Source: Rhinolophus ferrumequinum (lineage: Eukaryota > Chordata > Mammalia > Chiroptera > Rhinolophidae). Taken from it: DNA of 64,000 bases. The stretch lies in the NCBI RefSeq assembly GCF_004115265.2, contig NC_046295.1, positions 71,753,008 to 71,817,007 on the forward strand. Direction: 5' to 3'. Below are positions 22,299 to 37,200 of the stretch, one piece after another (within the stretch, counting starts at the first letter, position 1; each line of letters opens with the position of its first letter). The notes under the pieces are model-generated. The model saw only the letters and a program-made list of their open reading frames with translations, had not been told where the DNA came from and ran no database searches. Both the position numbers and the translations under genes were made by a program.

Positions 22299-25200
22299 CG
22301 CGCTCAGACCTGGGGTTCTGCTTTTATTGGAATCAAGTGTGGTGTGCCTAGGGTTTCTCAAATTTACTCTTTATCGACACATTTAAAGCATAAGATCGGG
22401 AATTAAAGTGCGGGAAGGAAAAAAGTGGGGTCACTCAAGCAGTGGGTTACCGAGATGACCCAGGACTTTCTAAAAGAACAATTTCATGGGTGGGGAGGCT
22501 GGCTCTTTATCTAGTTGTTTAGCTAGTAATCACTGAGCTGGCAATGTGTTTATTTGAAGTGGATGTCTGAAATGGATGCCTGGGCAACCAAAATCTTAAT
22601 GTCAGGCATTTACAATCAAAAAAGCTTATGATGAGCACTTACACTACAATGGAAAACTTAATTGTTTTCAATTTTCAAAAAACTTTCTATTTTGGAATGT
22701 TATTAGATTGACAGAAAAGTTACAAATATACCCATATACACTTTGTTCACTTTCCCCTAGTTTTACTATTTTATATAACCATGGTACATTTGTCAAAACT
22801 AAGAAATGATCAGTGATAAAATACTATTAACTAAACCACATTTTTTTATTTTACCAATTTTTCTCCTAATGGCCCTTTTTAGTTTCCAGGATCCAATCCA
22901 GGACACACATTGCACTTAGTCATTACTTCTCCTTAATCTTCTCTAATCCATGTCAGTTTCTCTCCTTGTCGTTCATGACCCTGACCATTTTGAAGACTCC
23001 TGATCAGATATTTTGTAGAATGGCCCTCAATTTAGTTTTTTTGGATGATCTCTTAGGTACAGTTAGTTGTAATACAGTCACACTTATTAGCCTTCTCTTT
23101 TATGATCAGTATTTTCTGTGTCTTGATTAAGAAATCCTTTTCTATTCTGAGTTCATGAAGATAAACTGTAGCGTGGAGAGCAGGATGCAGGCTGATAAGG
23201 TCCTTGCAGCCTGCAAGGTCATCCAGGATGGCCTTGCCTCAGCATCTTCCCCCAGAAAGAACAAGATAACACAAATACAGGGCATAAAACCTTCCAAATA
23301 CTCTTTACAGAGAGTCTCGTGCCTAGCCCTCCTAATAAAAATAAGAGTCTATGAGACTGATCTTTTCGGGGACTTTACTTCACCTTTGTGCTTACACCTT
23401 ATATCTCCCTGTTTGGCTCCAAAAGGTGGCTGGTTAGTCAATGACGGGTAAGATTCCTCAAGGAAGGAACAACCTAAGACAGACACAGCCACATAGGGGC
23501 CATCTGGAGAACTTGACCCCCAAAAAGATGGCTGGTTAGTCAATGACGGGTAAGATTCCTCAAGGAAGGAACAACCTAAGACAGGCACAGCCACATAGGG
23601 GCCATCTGGAGAACTCGACCCCCAAAAGATGGCTGGTTAGTCAATGACGGGTGACGTTCCTCAAGGAAGGAACAACCTAAGACAGGCACAGTCGCATGGG
23701 GTCATCTAAATTCTCACGGGGTTGATAAAGGTGGACATAGATCCCCACCTTCCCCCCGGCTAGGAGAGCTTCTGCCTCTGTGGCTATATTCCTTCCCACA
23801 TCAGTTCTCCATCTATCAGTAAGTTTCAGCATAAAGGTTTTATGCCCTGGAGAGGTGCATACAACGATTACTATTACATTCATTACACTTTCGACAGACA
23901 AGGGTGATTGGTTTAAGACTATTTTCTGATATGATATACGAGACTCATAGTCCATGGCTTAAACCAAAAAGAGAAGGGGGAGATGTGGAGAGCAGGATAT
24001 ACGCTGACAAGGACCTTACAGCCTGCAGGGTCATTCAAGGGAGTTCCTTGCCTCAACATCTTCCCCCAGAAAGAACAAGATAACACAATTACAGCCACAG
24101 ACATACAAACTTGCATATTCACAGAACAGTATGTTCTTCTAATACTTGCTTGTTCTACTAATGCTAGCTTGTATAGACTATTGTTCTAAGACTGTATAAA
24201 AACCGTGTGAGAAATCAAAACTGCACCACTGCTCTGCCATCCGTGGACAGTGGACCTCCTGATCCCAATTTTCCTATCTCTGTGTTTTTCTTAATCTCCC
24301 ACCCTTCCCCCTCAGGCCTAGCCCTCCTGTCTGTGCTGGACGCGGCACTGTAGTTTTTCCTTTAACTTTGGTCTTTAAGCTACCTGTGACTTGATGTTTG
24401 TAGATGCTTGTATAGGGTATGCTATAGAGGTACAGTGTTAATTATTCCCATGTTGGCATCGACTTTCTGCAGCATCATTTATGGAAGTCTTTCCCTATAG
24501 ATCTACAATGTCATTGCCAGTACATATTTCTTCCTTCCCTTCTTCCCTTCCTTCCTCTTTCTGTCTTTCTAAAGAATAAATTACTATCAATATTTAATAA
24601 CAAGTTACTATTAAGTTGATAAACTTTATAATTTTAATGACTAATAGGTACATTGTTCAATTTTACTTAATACTTTCTTGTACCTTTTTGGTATGATTTT
24701 TGCTATCAGGGCAGCACTTCCTTTGTGAAATGAATTGGGAAGTGTTCCCTCCTCTTCTATTGTTTTGTAAGAGATTGTATAGAATTAATGTTAATTCTTC
24801 TTTAAATATTTGGTAGAATCCTCCAATAAAACCATCTTGGCCTGGAGACTTTGGGAGTTTATGAAATTATGAATTCAATTTCCTCAGTAGCTATAGGGTT
24901 ATTCAAATGATCTATTCCATGAAGGGTGAGTTATGGTAGTTTGTGCTTTTCAAGATCTATTTCATCTAAATTGTCAAATATATGTGTGTAGAGTGTTTTG
25001 TAGTATTCTATGGTTATCCTTGTGATATCTGGAAGTCTGAGGTAATGTACTCTGTTTTCTCCCCCAGTATTTGTGATTTGTGTCATTTATCTTCTTTGCC
25101 AGACTTCCAGGATGATTATGAATTTTATTTTTTTCAAAGAACAACTTTTTGTTTCATTGATTTTTCTCTATTGCTTTTCTGTTTTCAATTTCATGGATTT

Positions 25201-28200
25201 CTTTTTTTTTTTTTTTTAAAGATTTTATTGGGGAAGGAGAACAAGACTTTATTGGGGAACAGTGTGTACTTCCAGGACTTTTTTCCAAGTCAAGTTGTTG
25301 TCCTTTCTATCTTAGTTGTGGAGGGCGCAGCTCAGCTCCAGGTCCAGTTGCCGTTGCTAGTTGCAGGGGGTGCAGCCCACCATCCCTTGCGGGAGTTGAA
25401 CCGGCAACCTTGTGGTTGAGAGCCCGCAATCCAACCAACTGAGCCATCTCAGCTCAAGGTGCTGTGTTCAATCTTAGTTGCAGGGTGCAGAGCCCACCAT
25501 CCCTTGTGGGACTCGAGGAGTTGAACCCGCAATCTTGTGTTGAGAGCCCACTGGCCCATGTGGGAATCGAACTGGCAGCCTTCGGAGTTAGGAGCACGGA
25601 GCTCCAACTGCCTGAGCCACTGGGCTGACTCCAATTTCATGGATTTCTGTTCTTATCTTTATTAATTCCTTACTTCTGCTTGCTTTGGCTTTATTTTACT
25701 CTACTTTTTCTAGATTCTTGAGGTGACATTATTGATAATCTCTCATGTTCTACAATAAAAAGCCTGAATGTAAAGGACATTTGGCTTTACCTACCTTCCT
25801 ACAGCAAACACAGTCAACCCCACGGTAATTTTATGATTTGCATAATAATTTTCCAATACTTCTTCTTTATAAGTGCCATGCCACACAACTGGAGCTAACC
25901 AGTTGGTAGTTGCATTCATGGATGCACTGTAATAAAGACATAAGAATTATGAACAAAATACCTTTTAATAAAACTGCGGTAAATATTACTTTTGTATAAA
26001 GCTCATGTCTGATTGCAGCATTTCCTTACTCCTAACCCTAAGCCTTGATGCTTATGATAAACTGAAGAGTCAGCTTATCAGAAATGCCAGATCATTACAA
26101 AAGTACAGTTACAGATTAGTTATACTGAGATTCCAAGATCTTGGAGGACACATAGTTGAAATGTTGCCCAAAATCTGAATTAACAGTTTCTCTTATGTTT
26201 GGACAAAATCTCCTGGTATTAGGCTTTTTGACATTGACTATTTTTAGAGACCATATTTTGAATACTGAACTTTCCAGTTTTCATCATTTCAAATGCTGCC
26301 AGTGCTAATATTACTGAGTACTGTTAGAATCAACTCTGTCAGAACTCTGGAAGATAGCCAAAAATTTAGAGCAACCAAGCAAAAGTTAAATCAAGAAAAA
26401 GATGACTCTACATGGTAGGAGTAGGAAAGCTTTGTGGTACTTTAACTTAGCCTTCCTTGCACCAGCTCCCTCTCCCGGTGTGGCAGTGGTATCGAAAACA
26501 GTAAATTATGTTCTCAGTGTGGGTATCTGATTCTGGAGGGAGAAGAGCGGATCTATTATAATTCCCAAGGAATTGTGTTTGTCTGTGTTGACATATCTAT
26601 CTGAGAGTTTTCTGAAGGACTGACTCATGGTGCTTTCTTTCGTTTCACTTCACTCAGAACTCTCTCAGAATGGAAATGTGGCTAAGTGAAGGGTGTTCCT
26701 TTAAAAAAGAAACGATCCCCTACCACCTGGGGCAAAAGATTACAGGTTGGAATGAAAACTAGATATGTTGAAAGCTGGGAGGAAAAGTTTGAAAGAGAGT
26801 TCTTTTAAAAGTAAGGGCTTTGACAAGATCCTGCGTATAACAAGGAATTGAGAAATCCATACATGTGTTCAGGGCATGATGCACGCTCAGAAAAGATCTG
26901 TGAAGACCCAGTGCTTTCATCTCTTGCTGATATTTAGTTTAGGCTCAATGCCAGCAGGAAATGAAGACTAAGGCAGAGTTATAAATAGCTGCGCTATACT
27001 GAAGGAGGGTCCAAATATGGAGCCAATCTTCAAAGACTGTAAGAGGTTTTTTCCTTCTTTTCATAGTTTTCTTTTACTTTCTTTTCTCCTCTCCGTTCCT
27101 CCTCCTCCTCCTTCTCCTTCACTTCCCTTTTCTCTTCTTTCCTCCAACACCCCACCCCCTACCAGCTCTAAACACTTAAGGAAATCTCTGTAAAACCATT
27201 ATCTGACCACAAGCTAAAGGAACAGTAAGCTCTGAGACCGAACAGGACAAAGAATACAGTCTTTAAAAAACTGTTTAGGAAAGTCACTAAACAAACACCT
27301 ACAACCCACAGTAAGCAAGAACAAACTGAGGAGCAAAATAATCTGATTTCCAGAGTGAGCACATCATAATATTAAAAATGTCTAGTTTTCAACCAAAAAT
27401 TTTGAGGCATACAAAGAAACAAGAATGTATGGCCCATTCACAGGAAAAAAATACACAAAAACTGTCCTGGGTGAAGCCCCGACGTTGGGCTTACTAGACA
27501 AAGACTAAATCAATTGTTTTGAATATGCTGAAAGAGCCCAAGGAAACTCTGAATAACGAAGAAAAGGAAACCAGGAGAACCCTATTGCAAAAAATAGAGA
27601 ATACCAATAAAGAGATAGAAGTTATAAAAAGGAACCAAATAGAATGTCTGGAGTTGAGAAGTATAACAGTTGAAATGAAAGAAACTCACTATAGGTTTCA
27701 ACAGCAGATTTGAGCAGGCCAAAGAAAGAAGCAGACATACATAGAACACTTTGACCAGCAACAGAATACATATTCTTCTCAAATACACATGGAACATTCT
27801 TCAGGACCATATGTTAGACCATAAAACAAATATCAGTAAACTTAAAATGGTTGGAAACATACAAACTATCTTTCCATTGACAATGGAATGGAATTAGAAA
27901 TCAATAACAGAAGTAAATCTGAAAAGTTCCCAAATATATGGAAATTAAACAACACACTCTCAAACAACCAATGTGTCAAAGAAAATAATCACAAAGGACA
28001 TTAGAAAATGCATTGAGATGAATAAAAATAAAAATACAGCACACCAAAACTTATGGGATGCAGTAAAGAGCAGTACTCAGAAGGAAATGTATAGTGTAAA
28101 CCTCTATATTAAAAAGAATAAATATGTCATATCAATAACCTAACTTTCCACGATAAGGAACTAAAACAAAAGAAGCAAACCAAACCTAAAGCAAGCAGAA

Positions 28201-31200
28201 CAGAAAAATAATAAAGAAGCAACTGACATAGAGAAAGGAAAATGATAGAATCAGTGAAATCACAAGATGGTTCTTTGAAAAAAAAAATCAAAATTGACAA
28301 AGACTAAGAAAAAAAATAAAGATGACTCAAATTATTTACATCAGGAATGGAAGCAGGGGCTTTACTATAGACCTCACAGATATAAAAAGGCTTATAACAG
28401 AATACAATAAACAACCAACATATTATACACCAACATTAGATAAACTAGATGAAATAGACAAATTCCAAGAAATACAAACTACCGCAGCTAGTTCAAGAAT
28501 AGAAAATCTTAGTAGACCTATAATAAATAAAGAGATTGAATTAGTAATCAAAAATCTCCCAACAAAGAAAAGCCCGGGACCAGATGGTTTCACTGGTAAA
28601 TTCTACCAATCATTTAAAGAATTAGCAGCAATCATTCTCTAAGTCTTCCAAAGAAATAGAAGAGGAGGGAACACTTTCTTACATATTCTATGAGGTCAGT
28701 ATTACTGTGATACCAAAGCCAGACAAAGACATCTCAAGAAAAGAAAACTATAGAGCAATGTCCATTATGAATGTAGATCCTTAACAAAAATCCTTAACAA
28801 AATATTAGCAAACTGAATCCAGCTGCATATTAAAATCCCACCATGACCAAGTGGGATTTATTCCAGGAATGCAAGGCTAGTTCAATGTATAAATATCAAT
28901 CAATGTGAAACACCATATTAAGAAAATGAAAGGAAAAAACCCAACACATGATCACCTTAATTGATGCAGAAAAGCCATTTGATAAAATCTCACAATTTTT
29001 CATGATAAAAATACCCCCAAAAAAACTAGGAATAGAAGGGAACTTCCTCAACGTGATAAAAGACACCTATAAAAAAAACCCACACCTGCTATCATATCTA
29101 TTGTTGAGAGACTGAAATCTTTTCCTCTAAAAATCAAAAAACAGACAAGGATGTCTGTTTTATCCACTTCCATTTAACACTGTACTGGAAATTTAGCAGA
29201 GAAATTAGGCAAGAAAATGAAATAAAAGGCAGCCAAACTGGAAAGAAAGAAGTGAATATATCTCTACTAGCAGAGAAAATTCTAAGAAATCTACAAAAAA
29301 ATCTATAAGAACTCGTAAGTATTTCAGGATACAAGATCAACTTGCAAAAATCATCTGTGTTTCTGTACATTAGAAGTGAACAATCCAAAATAAAATTAAT
29401 AAAAAAATTTCATTTAGAATAGAATCAAAAAGAATAAAATATTTAGAAATAAATGTAACCAAGGAAATATAAGACTTGTACAATGAAAACTACAAAACAT
29501 TGTTGAAAGAAATCAAAGAAGGCCTAAGTAAATGGAAGAACATTCCATGTCTATGAATTAGAAGGCTTAATATTGTTAAGATGGCAATCACTCCAAAGTT
29601 ATCTCCAGATTCAATGTAATCCCTACCTATAAGTGAGTTGACTAGTGTTCCCCCAAAATTCAAATCAACTTGGAACTTCAGAATGTCACCTTATCTGGAA
29701 ATAGCATTTTTGCAGATGTAATTACTTATGATTAAGTTATTATGAAATAGATTGGCCCCATATCCAATGACAGGTGTCCTTATAAGAAGATGAAAAGACA
29801 CATAGAGGAGAGACACAGAGAAGAAATCCATGTAAAAGCAGAGGCAGAGATTGGAGTTATGCTACCACAAGCAAAGGAATGCTTGGGGCCAGAAAGTGGA
29901 AGAGGCATGAAGAAGTCTTCCCTGGAACTTTCAGAGGGAGCATAGCCCTGATGTCACCTTGATTGTGAATTTCTGAACTCTACAACTGTGACAAAATAAA
30001 TTTCTATTGTTTTAAACCACCCAGTTTGTGATAATTTGTTATAACACAGCTCTAGAAAACTAATACGTTATCAATTTTCCAACTGCACTTTTTCTTTTTA
30101 GAAATGGACAAGTTGAGCCTAAAATTCATAAGGAATTGCAAGGGACCCCAAATAACCAAGACAATCTTGAAAAAGAAGAACAAAGTTGGAAAACTCACAC
30201 TTCATGATTTCAAAATTTACTACAAAGATACTGTAAACAAAATAGTATGGTATTGGTATAAGGAGAAATGTATAGATCAATGGAATAGAATTGAGTCTGT
30301 AAATAAACCTATACTACTATGATCAATTAATTTTAAATAAAGGTTTCAAGGTCATTCCATGAGGAAAGAATATTTTCAACAAATTGTGCTCTGACAATTG
30401 GATAGCCACATGCAAAAAAAACCCCAGTGAAGTTGGACCTGTATATTATATACAAAAATTAACTCAAAATGGATCAAACACCTAAATGCAAGAGCAAAAA
30501 ATATATAGAAAACTCTTAGAAGAAAACTGCAGTAAATTATGATCTTGGATTTGGCAGTGGTTTGTTAGATATGACACCAGAACCACAGGCGTCAAAAGAA
30601 AAAAAAAATAGATAAATTGGACTTTATCAAAAAACAAAATTTTGTGCTTCAAAGGACACTACCAAGGAAATGATTAAACAACCCACCTTTCTTCTTTTTC
30701 AAGAATGGGAGAAAAATATTTGCAAATAATTTATCTTAAAAGAACCTACTATCAGAATATATAAGGAACTCTTATAACACAACAATAAAAACACAGACAG
30801 CCCAATTTAAAAATAAGCAAAGATTTAAATAGACATTTCTGTCTACATACAAATGGCCAATAAGCACATGAAAAGATATGCTAAACATCATTGGTCATTA
30901 GAGAAATGCAAATCAAAACTGTAATGAGATATACCATTTTACATACACTAGCATGGCTCTAATACAAACAAAACCAACCCCTCCCCCTCCAAAAAAAATA
31001 ACAAGTGTTAGGAAGGATGTGAAGAAATTTGAACCCTCAGATATTATTGGAGGGAATGTAAAATTGTGCAGCTGCTGTGGAAAACAGTTTGGTGGTTCCT
31101 CAAAAAATTCAGCATGAAATTACCATGTGACCTAATAATTCCACTTATATAGATAGACACCCAAAGAGAATTACAAAGACGAATTCAAATTAAAATTTGT

Positions 31201-34200
31201 ACATGAATGTTCATAGCACCATTATTCACAAGTTGAAACAACCCTGTTTATTCACTGTTGCGTGGATAATTGTTATGTCCATATAGTGGAACATTATTCA
31301 GCTACAAAAAGGAGTGAAATACTAATATATTCAACACAGATGAATCTTGAAAATATGCTAAGTGAAAGAAGCCAGACATTTATACTCCATTATAATTTAT
31401 ACTCCGATATAATACTCCACATATTATACTCCATTCACATGAAATGTCCAGAATAGACAAATCCAGAAAGTCAGGAAGTGGAACCGTGTTAAGGACTGGG
31501 GAGAGGGGAATGAGGGGTTACTACTTAATGCGTACAGGGTTTCTTTTTGGTGTGATGAGGAGAGTCTGGAATTGGGTAGTGGTGATAGTTGCACAATATT
31601 GTGAAGGTACTAAAAGCCACTGAATTGTACGTATTAAAATGGTGAATTTTACATTATGTGAATTTTACCTCAATAAAAAAATAGTAAGCTACAGAGGGAA
31701 AATACTCTGCAGTATATAACTGACAATGAGATTGTATCTGGGATATAAAGGAAGCCTCTTCAAATCTCTAAGGAAAAAAAAGACAATCCTTTGTGTGGAG
31801 TGGGGGGAGAGAAGAGATATGAACTGGCATTTTATAAAATTGAATATCCAAGGTGGCAACATTCATATAAAATGTGTTCAACCTTAATGGTCAACAAGGA
31901 AATAAAAAAGAAAATGGAAATTGAAGTGCAATTGGAAGAAAAAGATTCTATTAATTATCTCAGAACCTCTTATAAACTCAATTGTGCCTGCCGCTTCCCC
32001 CGACCCCCGAATTCCTACACTGAAGCCCTAATCCCCCATGTGGCTATTAACCTTTATAAGGTTAAATGAGGTCCTAACAGTGGGGCCATAATCCAACAGG
32101 ATTCTGTCCTTATAAAAAGAGGAAGACCCCAAGGGATGCACGAGCACAGAGAAAGGACACATGAGGACACAGCCAAAGGACAGCCACCCTCAAGCCAAGG
32201 AGAGAGGCCTCGGAGAAACCAAACTGGCCAGACACCTTGATGTTGGACTTCCAAGCCTTCTGAATGGGAGAAAATAAATTTCTGTTGCTTATGAAAAAAA
32301 AAATGCACTGGGAATTGAATTTTGTCACTAGCCTATTTAGAATCTATTTAAATTATTATATGTTTCTCTCCCTTGTTCAATTGTTCTGATGAACTCATCA
32401 CCTTGAATTATGAGGCTATGCCTTACTTGTCTTAGTGAGAACCTGTGCCCGTTATTAAGCTACTATCTTGCATAACCCAAACCACTGCACTAGACTCTTC
32501 TTTATTATGCTGTCCTGGGATTCTGCAAAGCACATTCCTACTTTGCCAGCAGGCACCATGTTAAGCTCCGCCACTAGAGGGCATTGGAGGAAAACGACAG
32601 GGCTGGGGGAAGAAGGAACTTGCTCTTTCCTGTTTCCTGTGGGCTTCCTGTCTGCATCCTGTTCCTGCAAGTCGCATTCCAGCGTGTTCACCACAGCAAT
32701 AGCAATGCCCTTCCAGAGCAGCAGTGCAATCTAGCTTTCAGTTTTTCCAAAACTTGCAAAACCAGTCTCACTGTGCTCCTCAGAGATCTGGTTCCCTGCC
32801 CCAAGAGGCCTCCCTCAGAGACACCAGCCCCAGGTGAGAGACTTCGGAGTTTAAGCTCCTGGAGCATCTTTAACTTTCTAAGGTTTAATAATTCCAGCCT
32901 CTTCCTTTTGTTTCTTCAGCCCTGGGAGGAATAGTTACTTCCTGTAGTTGTTCCCTCCATATCAGCTTTGTGTTCTCTTTTCAGTCTTTCAAGTTACCTA
33001 GTTAACAACTTTATACTAGGTAACAATTCTTTATGTTAGATTATCTGTTTAAATCATTGGTGTGCTTCCTGTGTCCTAATTAGACCTGACAAATGTTGCA
33101 TTATGGGAGGATGTCATGGGCCGTTATCCAATAATGATCTTAAATGGATGTCTCCTTTCAAATTTTAATTAGGAGAAGTCCTGAAATACTATAGTGAAAG
33201 ACAGATGGGTAGAAGGAGAAGGTGGAAGTAGAGAAGCCAGAGGAAAACCATTGTATTAGAACATGTAGTGTACAGATAGCCTATCTCTCTGCTTTGGGCT
33301 TTGGTTCTCTCCTTGGTAAAATGAGGAGACTCACCAAATGGCTCAAATAGTGGTTACCCTTACACTTTTGACCTGCCATTGTTCCAGGACCTTTGAGTTT
33401 CTGTTATCTACACACTCATTCTTGGAGGACGTGGGTCCTAATGTCCATTCCCAGTGGGTCTTGGCCACTGCTTATTTTTAAAAATGCAATCAAAGTTCCA
33501 TCTGCTCTCCAACTTTTGGAATGCTAGTCGTGGTATTGTTGCCATCTGGTAACTTCTATCAAGCAATCTATGGAGAAATCTCACATGTCAGAATTGGAGT
33601 TCTTACTTGGGCATAAACCAGTCTGACAGCTTTAATTCTTCTGGTTGAGTATTCACAGACCTATCAAGAAAAATAAGGCAAAGAGTCACACTCTACCTTG
33701 TTAGAGTTTAAGGGAACTGAGTGTCTATCAATTCATGGGCTGTGTTACAGATACAGACTGTAGAATGAGCGTGAAGCAGAGAGAAGAACAATGATAAACT
33801 TTGGCAGTGGTGGCATGGAAAAATCATGACTTCCAACCTCAACTGAATTCTGTGCTGCCCAGAAATCTTTGTATTGCCACAGTTCTCATTCTCATTCTTC
33901 CAATGCACCGAGAAGCTAGCAGCCATCGGATGAAAACTCCCTCAACCTTCTGCCACCTCACCTCCAGATTTACCTATAGTGCTGAATACTTTTCCTTTCT
34001 GTCACCATGGAAATATATCCCTGCTTTCTGTCTAAGGTTAGCCTTAAATACGCTGTCTGCTCAGGAGCCTTGATTGGATCATTATTCTCAGAAGGGTTTC
34101 TCCTAGACCTTCTATTTGATCAGTTGACACTTCTGAGCTTCAAATTTTTATATACAACTAGATTTCTCTCAGGAGTGTAAGACTCATTTATCCAACTGTG

Positions 34201-37200
34201 TTCTGAATCTTCTACCTGAAGTTGGTGCCAACATCACAAAATGAGGTTATTTGATGTCAAAGTCATCGTCTCTTCCCCAAAGTAGGTCCCCTTCATATGT
34301 TGCCTTATCTGCCTGGATCCACTTGGATTGGCAAGGAGGAAAAAAGAGTCAGGGTGCTCCCTAAATCCCAGCATCAGATCCATCGTTAAACACTCCTGGT
34401 TGGACCTCCAAAACATCTCTCACATCCGTCCCCTATCTCCCTGCCCTGCCACCACAGGACTTCAAGTCGCCATCATCTCTTGTCTGGGGTCCCCTGCTGA
34501 TTGGTCTCACTATACACTTAAAAAAAAAACACTTTTTAGTATGAAAAATTTGAAAGGTACACAAATGTAAAGAGACCAATGTAATGGACCTCCATATTCC
34601 CATCCCCCACAGTTAGCAATGCGTGGCCCTCTTGGCCTGTCCTTGCATTGCCCCTTTTCAACCCATTCTTCATATTTCCATTCTGCTTCCAGTGTCATGT
34701 TTCTGAAGCTCCAGAGTTACCAGGTCACTATTCTGTTTAACTGCGTTCAGCAGCTTCCCGTTGTCCTAGGATCATATCCGCATTCCTTATGAGGCCATAA
34801 TATTCTGCATGATCTGACCCTCACACTGTTCAGCCACCTCCCTACCTGGCCCCACACTTACAATTCTCCAGCCTCACTGACCTTTTTCTATTTCCTTAAA
34901 CAGGCCACAACTTCAACCTGCTCATTTCCATATAGCCTCTGGCTCTCATTTTAAATATCCCTTCCTAAGGGGAGAATTTCCTAATCTGCTAGATGAAGTG
35001 AGATGCCTTTTGTTAATAGCTAATATGCCAATTATAATTGAAAAAAGGAAAATAAAAAAAAAGAAACTACCGAACAACAACAAAAAGCTAATGCCTATGG
35101 AATACATTCCTAAGTACTGTGTAATTTAATCCACCCCTATGAGATAGGTACTGTTGTTATTATTATCCCCATTTTACTAGATGAGGAAACTAAGGCACAG
35201 AGCGTTTGGATGACCTTGTCCGTAATCACAGAGCAGGTGGGAAGACAAGCAGTTGTGTCCGAGCCCTTACTTTGCCTCCTTGCGATACACCCTCGTGCAC
35301 CCTGGCTAGGACACCTTTGGAGAGCCCCCCCTGGGCTGAGTTAACCAGGGGACTGGGCAGCTGTGGGGCTGAGTCGTCTGCCAGAAGACGGCCTTTGTGC
35401 CTATGTGTGTACACAGACGAGTAACTGCAACGTCAGGGGTGTGAGTGAGACGAGGCATTCTACCCGGCACCCTTTTCCATTGCCAGTGATGCCTGCGACT
35501 GAGGAGTATTACGATGATACGGCTAAAGAGAACGAATATTAATAATAGAACGATGGTTCGATTGTGTTGCATCGAATACATTCTGCCAGAAAACGTTTTA
35601 ATCCATTCCTTCTCCACCCTCTACTGGAGCAGACTCTCTTGAATGTTCCCACCTTTGCTTAGGGGTTTCCCTGCTACTTTCAGGTGGTTGAAAGTTACTG
35701 CCCCCTGTTGGCCACGGTTACATATGGGGGCAACTTACTCTGCCCGCTACAGGAAAACCTTCTTCCTACATTATTTCCATGCATAGCACAGCTCACCTAA
35801 GTATGGAGTCATGATTTTAGTGGGCGTGGTGTAAATCATAGAACCATCAGAGAGCCAAGGCCCCTGGACAACAAGCATCAGAAAGGAAAGTTGTTTTCCC
35901 TTCACTGCGGGGTCTCATGACTATAGGAGATTTTGAAGAACATATCATGTTCTTACATAATCTTTGGGCAAATTTTCCTCTCTGTCCACATCCTGATGGC
36001 CTAATTTTGTAGCAATCTCCTGAGAATCTTTTGGTCAAGACTTTATTCCTGTGTGTTTGCCCAAACCTTGAACAGACCCAAGGTTCCTGGAGGCTGGCTT
36101 CTGGCTCCTGTAACATGTTCCCCTAACCAGAGACAGAACTCTGCCACTCTGCTCTTTCTTTGACTCCTAGTATTCTGACCTTAAATGAATATCTCCAACA
36201 CGTGCTTGTCAAACTGTGTTGGTTTACCCTGCCTGAAGGAACCAAGGACTGGCAGGTACTCCTTTGTCCAACTGGTTTTATCCTCAAAGAAGAGGGCATA
36301 GCATATTTGTACATAAAGACTTACCAGCACCGATATAGCCTCTGTAGTTTCTTCGTGCTTAGGGAAAATAAAAAGCATTATATTACTTTTAAATTTGTCA
36401 CATTTAAGATGACTAGAGTTACACTCCATCCATCCATTCAGTTTATTACCTAATATTACCAAATATCTCACGAACACATAATGTTATGCATGGAATGTTT
36501 GTGTGCCCCTCAAATTCATCTGTTGAAATCCTTAACCCTCCCCCCCATGATGATATTAGGAGGTGGGATCTTTGGGAGGTGATTAGGTCATGAGGGTGGG
36601 GCCCTTGTGAATGGGATTAGTGCCCTTAGAAAAGAGATCCCAGAGAGATCCCTCGTCCCTTCCACCATGTGAGGACACCGTGAAAGGATGGTTGTCTGTG
36701 AACCAGAAAGAGGCCTTCACCAAACACCTTCTCGGCTGGTGCCTTGATCTTGGACTTCCCAGCCTCCTGAACTATGAGAAACAAATTTCTGTTGTTCATA
36801 AGCCATCCAGTGTACGGTATTTTGTTCATTCAGCCTGAACGGACCAAGGCACATACTACATGCCAAGCACATTGTTGGTTGTGGAGATACAGTAATGAAC
36901 ATGATAAAAATTACTGAGGTGATTTGACTGATAAATATCCCTCATATGCTATATCGTATCAAATGACTCACAAAAATTACTCATGCTGTATCTTAAAAAA
37001 TAACTAATCCTTTGAGACACAAATGAGAGAAGCTTACTTCATTAAAACAAGGACATTTGCTAATTGCCAATGAGGTCTTTCTGCCTGTCTCAAATATGTG
37101 GAGGGTAAATACCCTATACAGTGCCCAAAGCCACCAATATTAGGGATGTTTCTTAAAGAAGATGCCACCTATTTAAAAATGGCAGTTTCTCTAAAATATT

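Larger units (their letters stand above)
22640..25790 (-). mobile_element. Antisense L1 with ERV and SINE insertions
   Basis: L1 ORF2 and 3' text in reverse: TTAGTCATTACTTCTCCTTA, ATTTGGTAGAATCCTCCAAT, AAACCATCTTGGCCTGGAGA. It continues to the edge of the GGTA1-like exon at 25795. An ERV fossil (23172-24347) and a SINE (25203-25631) interrupt it. Confidence 0.75.

Noticed and set aside
22034-22351. 105-codon frame ending in Glu-Arg repeats
   Set aside because: The end is a GA microsatellite and the rest has no recognised homology.
23417-23708. CRISPR-like array
   Set aside because: Units are head-to-tail tandem copies of about 101 bp without spacers, in vertebrate DNA within an ERV fossil.
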